This document shows positions 24,601 through 37,900 of a DNA stretch of 64,000 bases, piece after piece. The stretch is from Litoditis marina (Eukaryota > Nematoda > Chromadorea > Rhabditida > Rhabditidae): assembly GCA_964036275.1 (NCBI GenBank), contig CAXIWQ010000216.1, positions 1 to 64,000 on the forward strand, given 5' to 3'. A program made the position numbers and the translations under genes. Each line of letters starts with the position of its first letter. The stretch's first letter is position 1. A model generated the notes under the pieces. The model was not told the origin of the DNA. It was given only the letters and a program-made list of their open reading frames with translations, and made no database searches.

Positions 24601-27600
24601 AGCTACAAAAACCTAATACGACTATCTATTCTGTGGCGCACAGCCACGAAATACGAATTGACGCGGTTATCGACTCATTGGCTTGCAGCTACAGAAAAAA
24701 GTTTATACGGCTATCATGTCTGTTGCTCCCAGCTACAAAAACCTAATACGACAATCTATTCTGTGGCGCACAGCCACAAAATACGAATTAACGCGGTTAT
24801 CGACTCTTTGGCTTGCAGTTACAGAGAACCGTTCATACGGCTATCAAATCTGTTGCTCCCAGCTACAAAAACTTAATACGACTATCTCTTCTGTGGCGCA
24901 CAGCCACGAAATACGAATTAACGCGGTTATCGACTCTTTGGCTTGCAGCTACAGAAAAAAGTTTACACGGCTATCAAGTATGTTGCTCCCAGCTACAAAA
25001 ACCTAATACGACAATCTATTCTGTGGTGCACAACCACAAAGTACGAATTGACGCGGTTATTGACTCTGTGGCTTGCAGCTACAGAAAAAAAGCTTATACG
25101 GCTATCAAGTGTGTTGCTCACAGCTACAAGAACCTAATACGACTGAATATTCTGTGGCGCACAGCCACAAAAGACAAATTAACGCGGTTATTGACTCTTT
25201 GCCTTGCAGCTACAGAGAACAGTTCATACGGCTATCAAATCTGTTGCTCCCAGCTACAAAAACCTATTACGACAATCTATTCTGTGGCGCACAGCCACAA
25301 AATACGAATTAACGCGGTTATTGACTCTTTGCCTTGCAGCTACAGAAAAAAAATCATACGGCTATCAAGTCTGTTGCTCCCAGCTACAAAAACCTAATAC
25401 GACTTTATATTTTGTGGCGCACAGCCACAAAAGACAAATTAACGCGGTTATTGACTCTTTGCCTTGCAGCTACAGAAAAAATTTTATACGGCTATCAAGT
25501 ATGTTGCTCCCAGCTACAAAAACGTAATACGACAATCTATTCTGTGGTGCACAACCACAAAGTACGAATTAACGCGGTTATTGACTCTGTGGCTTGCAGC
25601 TACAGAAAAAAAGCTTATACGGCTACCAAGTGTGTTGCTCACAGCTACAAGAACCTAAGACGACTATATATTCTGTGGCGCACAGCCACAAAAGACAAAT
25701 TAACGCGGTTATTGACTCTTTGCTTTGCAGCTACTGAGAACAGTTCATACGGCTATAAAATCTGTTGCTCCCAGCTACAAAAACCTAATACGACAATCTA
25801 TTCTGTGGCGCACAGCCACAAAATACGAATCAACGCGGTTATTGACTCTTTGCCTTGCAGCTACAGAAAAAAAAATCATACGGCTATCAAGTCTGTTGCT
25901 CCCAGCTACAAAAACCTAATACGACTTTATATTCTGTGGCGCACAGCCACAAAAGACAAATTAACGCGGCTATTGACTCTTTGCCTTGCAGCTACAGGAA
26001 AAAGTTTATACGGCTATCAAGTCTGTTGCTCCCAGCTACAAAAACCTAATACGACTATCTATTCTGTGGCGCACAGCCACGAAATACGAATTAACGCGGT
26101 TATCGACTCATTGGCTTGCAGCTACAAAAAAAAAGTTTATACGGCTATCAAGTCTGTTGCTCCCAGCTACAAAAACCTAATACGACAATCTATTCTGTGG
26201 CGCACAGCCACAAAATACGAATTAACGCGGTTATCGACTCTTTGGCTTGCAGTTACAGAAAACAGTTCATACGGCTACCAACTGTGTTGCTCACAGCTAC
26301 AAGAACCTAAGACGACTATATATTCTGTGGCGCACAGCCACGAAATACGAATTAACGCGGTTATCGACTCTTTGGCTTGCAGCTACAGAAAACAGTTCAT
26401 ACGGCTATCAAGTCTGTTGCTCCCAGCTACAAAAACCTAATACGACAATCTATTCTGTGGTGCACAACCACAAAGTACGAATTGACGCGGTTATTGACTC
26501 TGTGGCTTGCAGCTACAGAAAAAAAAGCTTATACGGCTATCAAGTGTGTTACTCACAGCTACAAGAACCTAATACGACTGAATATTCTGTGGCGCACAGC
26601 CACAAAAGACGAATTAACGCGGTTATTGACTCTTTGCCTTGCAGCTACAAAAAAAAAGTTTATACAGCTATCAAGTCTGTTGCTCCCAGCTACAAGAAAG
26701 TAATACGACTATCTATTCTGTGGCGCACAGCCACGAAATACGAATTTAAGCGGTTATCGACTCTTTGGCTTGCATTTACAGAAAACAGTTCATACGGCTA
26801 TCAAGTCTGTTGCTCCCAGCTACAAAAACTTAATACAACTATCTTTCCTGTGATGCACAACCAGAAAGTACGAATTAACGCGGTTATTGACTCTGTGGCT
26901 TGCAGCTAGAGAAAAAAAGTTTATACGGCTACCAAGTGTGTTGCTCACAGCTACAAGAACCTAAGACGACTATATATTCTGTGGCGCACAGCCACAAAAG
27001 ACAAATTAACGCGGTTATTGACTCTTTGCCTTGCAGCTACTGATAACAGTTCATACGGCTATCAAATATGTTGCTGTGGCTTGCAGCTACAGAAAAAAAG
27101 CTTATACGGCTATCAAGTGTGTTGCTCACAGCTACAAGAACCTAATACGACAATCTATGCTGTGGCGCACAGCCACAAAATACGAATCAACGCGGTTATT
27201 GACTCTTTGCCTTGCAGCCACAGAAAAAAAAATCATACGGCTATCAAGTCTGTTGCTCCCAGCTACAAAAACCTAATACGACAATCTATTCTGAGGTGCA
27301 CAACCACAAAGTACGAATTGACGCGGTTATTGACTCTGTGGCTTGCAGCTACAGAAAAAAAGCTTATACGGCTATCAAGTGTGTTGCTCACAGCTACAAG
27401 AACCTAATACGACTGAATATTCTGTGGCGCACAGCCACAAAATACAAATCAACGCGGTTATTTACTCTTTGCCTTGCAGCTACAGAAAAAAAAATCATAC
27501 GGCTATCAAGTCTGTTGCTCCCAGCTACAAAAACCTAATACGACTTTATATTCTGTGGCGCACAGCCACAAAAGACAAATTAACGCGGCTATTGACTCTA

Positions 27601-28368
27601 TGCCTTGCAGCTACAGGAAAAAAGTTTATACGGCTATCAAGTCTGTTGCTCCCAGCTACAAAAACCTAATACGACTATCTATTCTGTGGCGCACAGCCAC
27701 GAAATACGAATTAACGCGGTTATCGACTCATTGGCTTGCAGCTACAGAAAAAAAGTTTATACGGCTATCAAGTCTGTTGCTCCCAGCTACAAAAACCTAA
27801 TACGACAATCTATTCTGTGGCGCACAGCCACAAAATACGAATTAACGCGGTTATCGACTCTTTGGCTTGCAGTTACAGAGAACAGTTCATACGGCTACCA
27901 AGTGTGTTGCTCACAGCTACAAGAACCTAAAACGACTATATATTCTGTGGCGCACAGCCACGAAATACGAATTAACGCGGTTATCGACTCTTTGGCTTGC
28001 AGCTACAGTAAAAAGTTTACACGGCTATCAAGTGTGTTGCTCACAGCTACAAGAACCTAATACGACTGAATATTCTGTGGCGCACAGCCACAAAAGACGA
28101 ATTAACGCGGTTATTGACTCTTTGCCTTGCAGCTACAGAAAAAAGTTTATACAGCTATCAAGTCTGTTGCTCCCAGCTACAAGAAAGTAATACGACTATC
28201 TATTCTGTGGCGCACAGCCACGAAATACGAATTTACGCGGTTATCGACTCTTTGGCTTGCATTTACAGAAAACAGTTCATACGGCTATCAAGTCTGTTGC
28301 TCCCAGCTACAAAAACCTAATACGACAATCTATTCTGTGGCGCACAGCCACAAAATACGAATTAACGC
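18699..28368 (+). repeat. Higher-order repeat, 4,797-bp unit (~37 monomers), two copies
   Basis: From 18699 the sequence recurs at 23496 (offset 4,796-4,797). The second copy continues to match until 28368, where AACGCTG replaces AACGCGG. The start lies about 1.1 kb inside the second copy of the 5,615-bp HOR. This duplication therefore carried part of that HOR, including its truncated end monomer, to about 24592. The start and end were fixed from the first and last differing bases (18698 A against 23495 G). Internal differences are rare, for example GTTTCTGTGG at 21699 against GACTCTGTGG at 26496. Confidence 0.88.
22267..22292 (+). other. Truncated monomer scar 3 (also ~27064)
   Basis: Here ATGTTGCTGTGGCTTGCAGC joins the first dyad block straight to the third, so the middle block and its flanks (about 85 bp) are absent. 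The two instances are 4,797 bp apart and are the same landmark in the two copies of that HOR. The join falls in TTGCTG/CTGTGG overlap, compatible with short-homology deletion. Confidence 0.75.
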
Positions 28369-28854
28369 TGTTATCGACTCTTTGGCTTGCAGTTACAGAG
28401 AACAGTTCATACGGCTATCAAATCTGTTTCTCCCAGCTACAAAAACTTAATACAACTATATTTCCTGTGATGCACAACCAGAAAGTACGAATTAACGCGG
28501 TTATTGACTCTGTGGCTTGCAGCTACAGAAAAAAAGCTTATACGGCTACCAAGTGTGTTGCTCACAGCTACAAGAACCTAAGACGACTATATATTCTGTG
28601 GCGCACAGCCACAAAAGACAAATTAACGCGGTTATTGACTCTTTGCCTTGCAGCTACTGAGAACAGTTCATACGGCTATCAAATATGTTGCTCCCAGCTA
28701 CAAAAACTTAATACAACTATATTTCCTGTGATGCACAACCAGAAAGTACGAATTAACGCGGTTATTGACTCTGTGGCTTGCAGCTACAGAAAAAAAGCTT
28801 ATACGGCTACCAAGTGTGTTGCTCACAGCTACAAGAACCTAAGACGACTATATA

Positions 28855-31550
28855 TTCTGTGGCGCACAGCCACAAAAGACAAATTAACGCGGTTATTGAC
28901 TCTTTGCCTTGCAGCTACTGAGAACAGTTCATACGGCTATCAAATATGTTGCTCCCAGCTACAAACACCTAATACGACAATCTATGCTGTGGCGCACAGC
29001 CACAAAATACGAATCAACGCGGTTATTGACTCTTTGCCTTGCAGCCACAGAAAAAAAAATCATACGGCTATCAAGTCTGTTGCTCCCAGCTACAAAAACC
29101 TAATACTACAATCTATTCTGAGATGCACAACCACAAAGTACGATATGACGCGGTTATTGACTCTTTGCCTTGCAGCTACAGAAAAAAAATCATACGGCTA
29201 TCAAGTCTGTTGCTCCCAGCTACAAAAACCTAATACGACTTTATATTCTGTGGCGCACAGCCACAAACGACAAATTAACGCGGCTATTGACTCTTTGCCT
29301 TGCAGCTACAGGAAAAAGTTTATACGGCTATCAAGTCTGTTGCTCCCAGCTACAAAAACCTAATACGACTATCTATTCTGTGGCGCACAGCCACGAAATA
29401 CGAATTAACGCGGTTATCGACTCATTGGCTTGCAGCTACAGAAAAAAGTTTATACGGCTATCAAGTCTGTTGCTCCCAGCTACAAAAACCTAATACGACA
29501 ATCTATTCTGTGGCGCACAGCCACAAAATACGAATTAACGCGGTTATCGACTCTTTGGCTTGCAGTTACAGAGAACAGTTCATACGGCTACCAAGTGTGT
29601 TGCTCACAGCTACAAGAACCTAAGACGACTATATATTCTGTGGCGCACAGCCACGAAATACGAATTAACGCGGTTATCGACTCTTTGGCTTGCAGCTACA
29701 GAAAAAAGTTTACACGGCTATCAAGTCTGTTGCTCCCAGCTACAAAAACCTAATACGACAATCTATTCTGTGGTGCACAACCACAAAGTACGAATTGACG
29801 CGGTTATTGACTCTGTGGCTTGCAGCTACAGAAAAAAAGCTTATACGGCTATCAAGTGTGTTGCTCACAGCTACAAGAACCTAATACGACTGAATATTCT
29901 GTGGCGCACAGCCACAAAAGACGAATTAACGCGGTTATTGACTCTTTGCCTTGCAGCTACAGAAAAAAAGTTTATACAGCTATCAAGTCTGTTGCTCCCC
30001 GCTACAAGAAAGTAATACGACTATCTATTCTGTGGCGCACAGCCACGAAATACGAATTTACGCGGTTATCCACTCTTTGGCTTGCATTTACAGAAAACAG
30101 TTCATACGGCTATCAAGTCTGTTGCTCCCAGCTACAAAAACCTAATACGACAATCTATTCTGTGGCGCACAGCCACGAAATACGAATTTATGCGGTTATC
30201 GACTCTTTGGCTTGCATTTACAGAAAACAGTTCATACGGCTATCAAGTCTGTTGCTCCCAGCTACAAAAACCTAATACGACAATCTATTCTGTGGCGCAC
30301 AGCCACAAAATACGAATTAACGCTGTTATCGACTCTTTGGCTTGCAGTTACAGAGAACAGTTCATACGGCTATCAAATCTGTTTCTCCCAGCTACAAAAA
30401 CTTAATACAACTATCTTTCCTGTGATGCACAACCAGAAAGTACGAATTAACGCGGTTATTGACTCTGTGGCTTGCAGCTACAGATAATAAGCTTATATGG
30501 CTACCAAGTGTGTTGCTCACAGCTACAAGAACCTAAGACGACTATATATTCTGTGGCGCACAGCCACAAAAGACAAATTAACGCGGTTATTGACTCTTTG
30601 CCTTGCAGCTACTGAGAACAGTTCATACGGCTATCAAATCTGTTGCTCCCAGCTACAAAAACCTAATACGACAATCTATGCTGTGGCGCACAGCCACAAA
30701 ATACGAATTAACGCTGTTATCGACTCTTTGGCTTGCAGTTACAGAGAACAGTTCATACGGCTATCAAATCTGTTTCTCCCAGCTACAAAAACTTAATACA
30801 ACTATCTTTCCTGTGATGCACAACCAGAAAGTACGAATTAACGCGGTTATTGACTCTGTGGCTTGCAGCTACAGAAAATAAGCTTATATGGCTACCAAGT
30901 GTGTTGCTCACAGCTACAAGAACCTAAGACGACTATATATTCTGTGGCGCACAGCCACAAAAGACAAATTAACGCGGTTATTGACTCTTTGCCTTGCAGC
31001 TACTGAGAACAGTTCATACGGCTATCAAATCTGTTGCTCCCAGCTACAAAAACCTAATACGACAATCTATGCTGTGGCGCACAGCCACAAAATACGAATC
31101 AACGCGGTTATTGACTCTTTGCCTTGCAGCCACAGACAAAAAATCATACGGCTATCAAGTCTGTTGCTCCCAGCTACAAAAACCTAATACGACAATCTAT
31201 TCTGAGGTGCACAACCACAAAGTACGAATTGACGCGGTTATTGACTCTGTGGCTTGCAGCTACAGAAAAAAAGCTTATACGGCTATCAAGTGTGTTGCTC
31301 ACAGCTACAAGAACCTAATACGACTGAATATTCTGTGGCGCACAGCCACAAAAGACGAATTAACGCGGGTATTGACTCTTTGCCTTGCAGCTACAGAAAA
31401 AAAGTTTATACGGCTATCAAGTCTGTTGCTCCCAGCTACAAAAACCTAATACGACTTTATATTCTGTGGCGCACAGCCACAAAAGACAAATTTACGCGGT
31501 TATTGACTCTTTGCCTTGCAGCTACAGGAAAAAGTTTATACGGCTATCAA
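28855..31550 (+). repeat. Block A of a ~13.4-13.8-kb segmental repeat
   Basis: The order of monomer variants here recurs at about 42300-45385. Landmarks at 29170, 29300 and 29430 recur 13,444 bp later, and those at 29690, 30082, 30603 and 31254 recur 13,835 bp later. The change of offset is one 391-bp trimer extra in the second block. Distinctive shared changes include CTACAGATAATAAGC at about 30479 and CTATGCTGTGG at about 30677. Inside the block a three-monomer unit (391 bp) is repeated at about 30300-31080. Just upstream (about 28430-28960) a two-monomer unit of about 261 bp is repeated. Confidence 0.8.
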
Positions 31551-31903
31551 ATCTGTTGCTCCCAGCTACAAAAACTTAATACAACTATCTTTCCTGTGGT
31601 GCACAACCAGAAAGTACGAATTAACGCGGTTATTGACTCTTTGCCTTGCAGCTACAGAAAAAAGTTTATACGGCTATCAAGTCTGTTGCTCCCAGCTACA
31701 AAAAACTTAATACGACTATCTTTTCTGTGGCGCACAACCACAAAGTACGAATTGACGCGGTTATTGACTCTGTGGCTTGCAGCTACAGAAAAAAAGTTTA
31801 TACGGCTATCAAGTCTGTTGCTCCCAGCTACAAAAACCTAATACGACTATCTATTCTGTGGCGCACAGCCACGAAATACGAATTAACGCGGTTATCGACT
31901 CAT
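31551..31903 (+). repeat. Satellite linking block A to the alternating HOR
   Basis: About three monomers sit between block A and the first marker unit. Two carry the hybrid middle block GTGGCGCACAACCACAAAG, which mixes the two common arms of the dyad. One has a sixth A in CTACAAAAAACTT. Only satellite is seen. Confidence 0.7.
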
Positions 31904-34900
31904 TGGCTTGCAGTTACAGAGAACAGTTCATAAGGCTATCAAATCTGTTGCTCCCAGCTACAAAAACCTAATACGACAATCTATTCTGTGGTGCACAACC
32001 ACAAAGTACGAATTGACGCGGTTATTGACTCCGTGGCTTGCAGCTACAGAAAAAAAAGCTTATACGGCTATCAAGTGTGTTGCTCACAGCTACAAGAACC
32101 TAATACGACTGAATATTCTGTAGCGCACAGCCACAAAAGACGAATTAACGGGGTTATTGACTCTTTGCCTTGCAGCTACAGAAAAAAAAGTTTATACGGC
32201 TATCAAGTCTGTAGCTCCCAGCTACAAGAAAGTAATACGACTATCTATTATGTGGCGCACAGCCACGAAATACGAATTTACGCGGTTATCGACTCTTTGG
32301 CTTGCATTTACAGAAAACAGTTCATACGGCTATCAAGTCTGTTGCTCCCAGCTACAAAAACCTAATACGACAATCTATTCTGTGGCGCACAGCCACAAAC
32401 TACGAATTAACGCTGTTATCGACTCTTTGGCTCGCAGTTACAGAGAACAGTTCATACGGCTATCAAATCTGTTGCTCCCAGCTACAAAAACTTAATACAA
32501 CTATCTTTCCTGTGGTGCACAACCAGAAAGTACGAATTAACGCGGTTATTGACTCTTTGCCTTGCAGCTACAGAAAAAAGTTTATACGGCTATCAAGTCT
32601 GTTGCTCCCAGCTACAAAAAACTTAATACGACTATCTTTTCTGTGGCGCACAACCACAAAGTACGAATTGACGCGGTTATTGACTCTGTGGCTTGCAGCT
32701 ACAGAAAAAAAGTTTATACGGCTATCAAGTCTGTTGCTCCCAGCTACAAAAACCTAATACGACTTTATATTCTGTGGCGCACAGCCACAAAAGACAAATT
32801 TACGCGGTTATTGACTCTTTGCCTTGCAGCTACAGGAAAAAGTTTATACGGCTATCAAGTCTGTTGCTCCCAGCTACAAAAACCTAATACGACTTTATAT
32901 TCTGTGGCGCACAGCCACAAAAGACAAATTTACGCGGTTATTGACTCTTTGCCTTGCAGCTACAGGAAAAAGTTTATACGGCTATCAAGTCTGTTGCTCC
33001 CAGCTACAAAAACCTAATACGACTATCTATTCTGTGGCGCACAGCCACGAAATACGAATTAACGCGGTTATCGACTCTTTGGCTTGCAGCTACAGAAAAA
33101 AAATCATACGGCTATCAAGTCTGTTGCTCCCAGCTACAAAAACCTAATACGACTCTATATTCTGTGGCGCACAGCCACAAAAGACAACTTAACGCGGTTA
33201 TTGACTCTTTGCCTTGCAGCTACAGAAAAAAGTTTATACGGCTATCAAGTCTGTTGCTCCCAGCTACAAAAACCTAATACGACTATCTATTCTGTGGCGC
33301 ACAGCCACGAAATACGAATTAACGCGGTTATCGACTCATTGGCTTGCAGTTACAGAGAACAGTTCATAAGGCTATCAAATCTGTTGCTCCCAGCTACAAA
33401 AACCTAATACGACAATCTATTCTGTGGTGCACAACCACAAAGTACGAATTGACGCGGTTATTGACTCCGTGGCTTGCAGCTACAGAAAAAAAAGCTTATA
33501 CGGCTATCAAGTGTGTTGCTCACAGCTACAAGAACCTAATACGACTGAATATTCTGTAGCGCACAGCCACAAAAGACGAATTAACGGGGTTATTGACTCT
33601 TTGCCTTGCAGCTACAGAAAAAAAAGTTTATACGGCTATCAAGTCTGTAGCTCCCAGCTACAAGAAAGTAATACGACTATCTATTATGTGGCGCACAGCC
33701 ACGAAATACGAATTTACGCGGTTATCGACTCTTTGGCTTGCATTTACAGAAAACAGTTCATACGGCTATCAAGTCTGTTGCTCCCAGCTACAAAAACCTA
33801 ATACGACAATCTATTCTGTGGCGCACAGCCACAAACTACGAATTAACGCTGTTATCGACTCTTTGGCTCGCAGTTACAGAGAACAGTTCATACGGCTATC
33901 AAATCTGTTGCTCCCAGCTACAAAAACTTAATACAACTATCTTTCCTGTGGTGCACAACCAGAAAGTACGAATTAACGCGGTTATTGACTCTTTGCCTTG
34001 CAGCTACAGAAAAAAGTTTATACGGCTATCAAGTCTGTTGCTCCCAGCTACAAAAACTTAATACGACTATCTTTTCTGTGGCGCACAACCACAAAGTACG
34101 AATTGACGCGGTTATTGACTCTGTGGCTTGCAGCTACAGAAAAAAAGTTTATACGGCTATCAAGTCTGTTGCTCCCAGCTACAAAAACCTAATACGACTT
34201 TATATTCTGTGGCGCACAGCCACAAAAGACAAATTTACGCGGTTATTGACTCTTTGCCTTGCAGCTACAGGAAAAAGTTTATACGGCTATCAAGTCTGTT
34301 GCTCCCAGCTACAAAAACCTAATACGACTATCTATTCTGTGGCGCACAGCCACGAAATACGAATTAACGCGGTTATCGACTCTTTGGCTTGCAGCTACAG
34401 AAAAAAAAATCATACGGCTATCAAGTCTGTTGCTCCCAGCTACAAAAACCTAATACGACTCTATATTCTGTGGCGCACAGCCACAAAAGACAACTTAACG
34501 CGGTTATTGACTCTTTGCCTTGCAGCTACAGAAAAAAGTTTATACGGCTATCAAGTCTGTTGCTCCCAGCTACAAAAACCTAATACGACTATCTATTCTG
34601 TGGCGCACAGCCACGAAATACGAATTAACGCGGTTATCGACTCATTGGCTTGCAGTTACAGAGAACAGTTCATAAGGCTATCAAATCTGTTGCTCCCAGC
34701 TACAAAAACCTAATACGACAATCTATTCTGTGGTGCACAACCACAAAGTACGAATTGACGCGGTTATTGACTCCGTGGCTTGCAGCTACAGAAAAAAAAG
34801 CTTATACGGCTATCAAGTGTGTTGCTCACAGCTACAAGAACCTAATACGACTGAATATTCTGTAGCGCACAGCCACAAAAGACGAATTAACGGGGTTATT

Positions 34901-37900
34901 GACTCTTTGCCTTGCAGCTACAGAAAAAAAAGTTTATACGGCTATCAAGTCTGTAGCTCCCAGCTACAAGAAAGTAATACGACTATCTATTATGTGGCGC
35001 ACAGCCACGAAATACGAATTTACGCGGTTATCGACTCTTTGGCTTGCATTTACAGAAAACAGTTCATACGGCTATCAAGTCTGTTGCTCCCAGCTACAAA
35101 AACCTAATACGACAATCTATTCTGTGGCGCACAGCCACAAACTACGAATTAACGCTGTTATCGACTCTTTGGCTCGCAGTTACAGAGAACAGTTCATACG
35201 GCTATCAAATCTGTTGCTCCCAGCTACAAAAACTTAATACAACTATCTTTCCTGTGGTGCACAACCAGAAAGTACGAATTAACGCGGTTATTGACTCTTT
35301 GCCTTGCAGCTACAGAAAAAAGTTTATACGGCTATCAAGTCTGTTGCTCCCAGCTACAAAAACTTAATACGACTATCTTTTCTGTGGCGCACAACCACAA
35401 AGTACGAATTGACGCGGTTATTGACTCTGTGGCTTGCAGCTACAGAAAAAAAGCTTATACGGCTATCAAGTGTGTTGCTCACAGCTACAAGAACCTAATA
35501 CGACTGAATATTCTGTGGCGCACAGCCACAAAAGACGAATTAACGCGGTTATTGACTCTTTGCCTTGCAGCTACAGAAAAAAAAGTTTATACGGCTATCA
35601 AGTCTGTAGCTCCCAGCTACAAGAAAGTAATACGACTATCTATTATGTGGCGCACAGCCACGAAATACGAATTTACGCGGTTATCGACTCTTTGGCTTGC
35701 ATTTACAAAAAACAGTTCATACGGCTATCAAGTCTGTTGCTCCCAGCTACAAAAACCTAATACGACAATCTATTCTGAGGTGCACAACCACAAAGTACGA
35801 ATTGACGCGGTTATTGACTCTGTGGCTTGCAGCTACAGAAAAAAAGCTTATACGGCTATCAAGTGTGTTGCTCACAGCTACAAGAACCTAATACGACTGA
35901 ATATTCTGTGGCGCACAGCCACAAAAGACGAATTAACGCGGGTATTGACTCTTTGCCTTGCAGCTACAGAAAAAAAGTTTATACGGCTATCAAGTCTGTT
36001 GCTCCCAGCTACAAAAACCTAATACGACTTTATATTCTGTGGCGCACAGCCACAAAAGACAAATTTACGCGGTTATTGACTCTTTGCCTTGCAGCTACAG
36101 GAAAAAGTTTATACGGCTATCAAGTCTGTTGCTCCCAGCTACAAAAACCTAATACGACTATCTATTCTGTGGCGCACAGCCACGAAATACGAATTAACGC
36201 GGTTATCGACTCTTTGGCTTGCAGCTACAGAAAAAAAAATCATACGGCTATCAAGTCTGTTGCTCCCAGCTACAAAAACCTAATACGACTCTATATTCTG
36301 TGGCGCACAGCCACAAAAGACAACTTAACGCGGTTATTGACTCTTTGCCTTGCAGCTACAGAAAAAAGTTTATACGGCTATCAAGTCTGTTGCTCCCAGC
36401 TACAAAAACCTAATACGACTATCTATTCTGTGGCGCACAGCCACGAAATACGAATTAACGCGGTTATCGACTCATTGGCTTGCAGTTACAGAGAACAGTT
36501 CATAAGGCTATCAAATCTGTTGCTCCCAGCTACAAAAACCTAATACGACAATCTATTCTGTGGTGCACAACCACAAAGTACGAATTGACGCGGTTATTGA
36601 CTCCGTGGCTTGCAGCTACAGAAAAAAAAGCTTATACGGCTATCAAGTGTGTTGCTCACAGCTACAAGAACCTAATACGACTGAATATTCTGTAGCGCAC
36701 AGCCACAAAAGACGAATTAACGGGGTTATTGACTCTCTGCCTTGCAGCTACAGAAAAAAAAGTTTATACGGCTATCAAGTCTGTAGCTCCCAGCTACAAG
36801 AAAGTAATACGACTATCTATTATGTGGCGCACAGCCACGAAATACGAATTTACGCGGTTATCGACTCTTTGGCTTGCATTTACAGAAAACAGTTCATACG
36901 GCTATCAAGTCTGTTGCTCCCAGCTACAAAAACCTAATACGACAATCTATTCTGTGGCGCACAGCCACAAACTACGAATTAACGCTGTTATCGACTCTTT
37001 GGCTCGCAGTTACAGAGAACAGTTCATACGGCTATCAAATCTGTTGCTCCCAGCTACAAAAACTTAATACAACTATCTTTCCTGTGGTGCACAACCAGAA
37101 AGTACGAATTAACGCGGTTATTGACTCTTTGCCTTGCAGCTACAGAAAAAAGTTTATACGGCTATCAAGTCTGTTGCTCCCAGCTACAAAAACTTAATAC
37201 GACTATCTTTTCTGTGGCGCACAACCACAAAGTACGAATTGACGCGGTTATTGACTCTGTGGCTTGCAGCTACAGAAAAAAAGTTTATACGGCTATCAAG
37301 TCTGTTGCTCCCAGCTACAAAAACCTAATACGACTTTATATTCTGTGGCGCACAGCCACAAAAGACAAATTTACGCGGTTATTGACTCTTTGCCTTGCAG
37401 CTACAGGAAAAAGTTTATACGGCTATCAAGTCTGTTGCTCCCAGCTACAAAAACCTAATACGACTATCTATTCTGTGGCGCACAGCCACGAAATACGAAT
37501 TAACGCGGTTATCGACTCTTTGGCTTGCAGCTACAGAAAAAAAATCATACGGCTATCAAGTCTGTTGCTCCCAGCTACAAAAACCTAATACGACTCTATA
37601 TTCTGTGGCGCACAGCCACAAAAGACAACTTAACGCGGTTATTGACTCTTTGCCTTGCAGCTACAGAAAAAAGTTTATACGGCTATCAAGTCTGTTGCTC
37701 CCAGCTACAAAAACCTAATACGACTATCTATTCTGTGGCGCACAGCCACGAAATACGAATTAACGCGGTTATCGACTCATTGGCTTGCAGTTACAGAGAA
37801 CAGTTCATAAGGCTATCAAATCTGTTGCTCCCAGCTACAAAAACCTAATACGACAATCTATTCTGTGGTGCACAACCACAAAGTACGAATTGACGCGGTT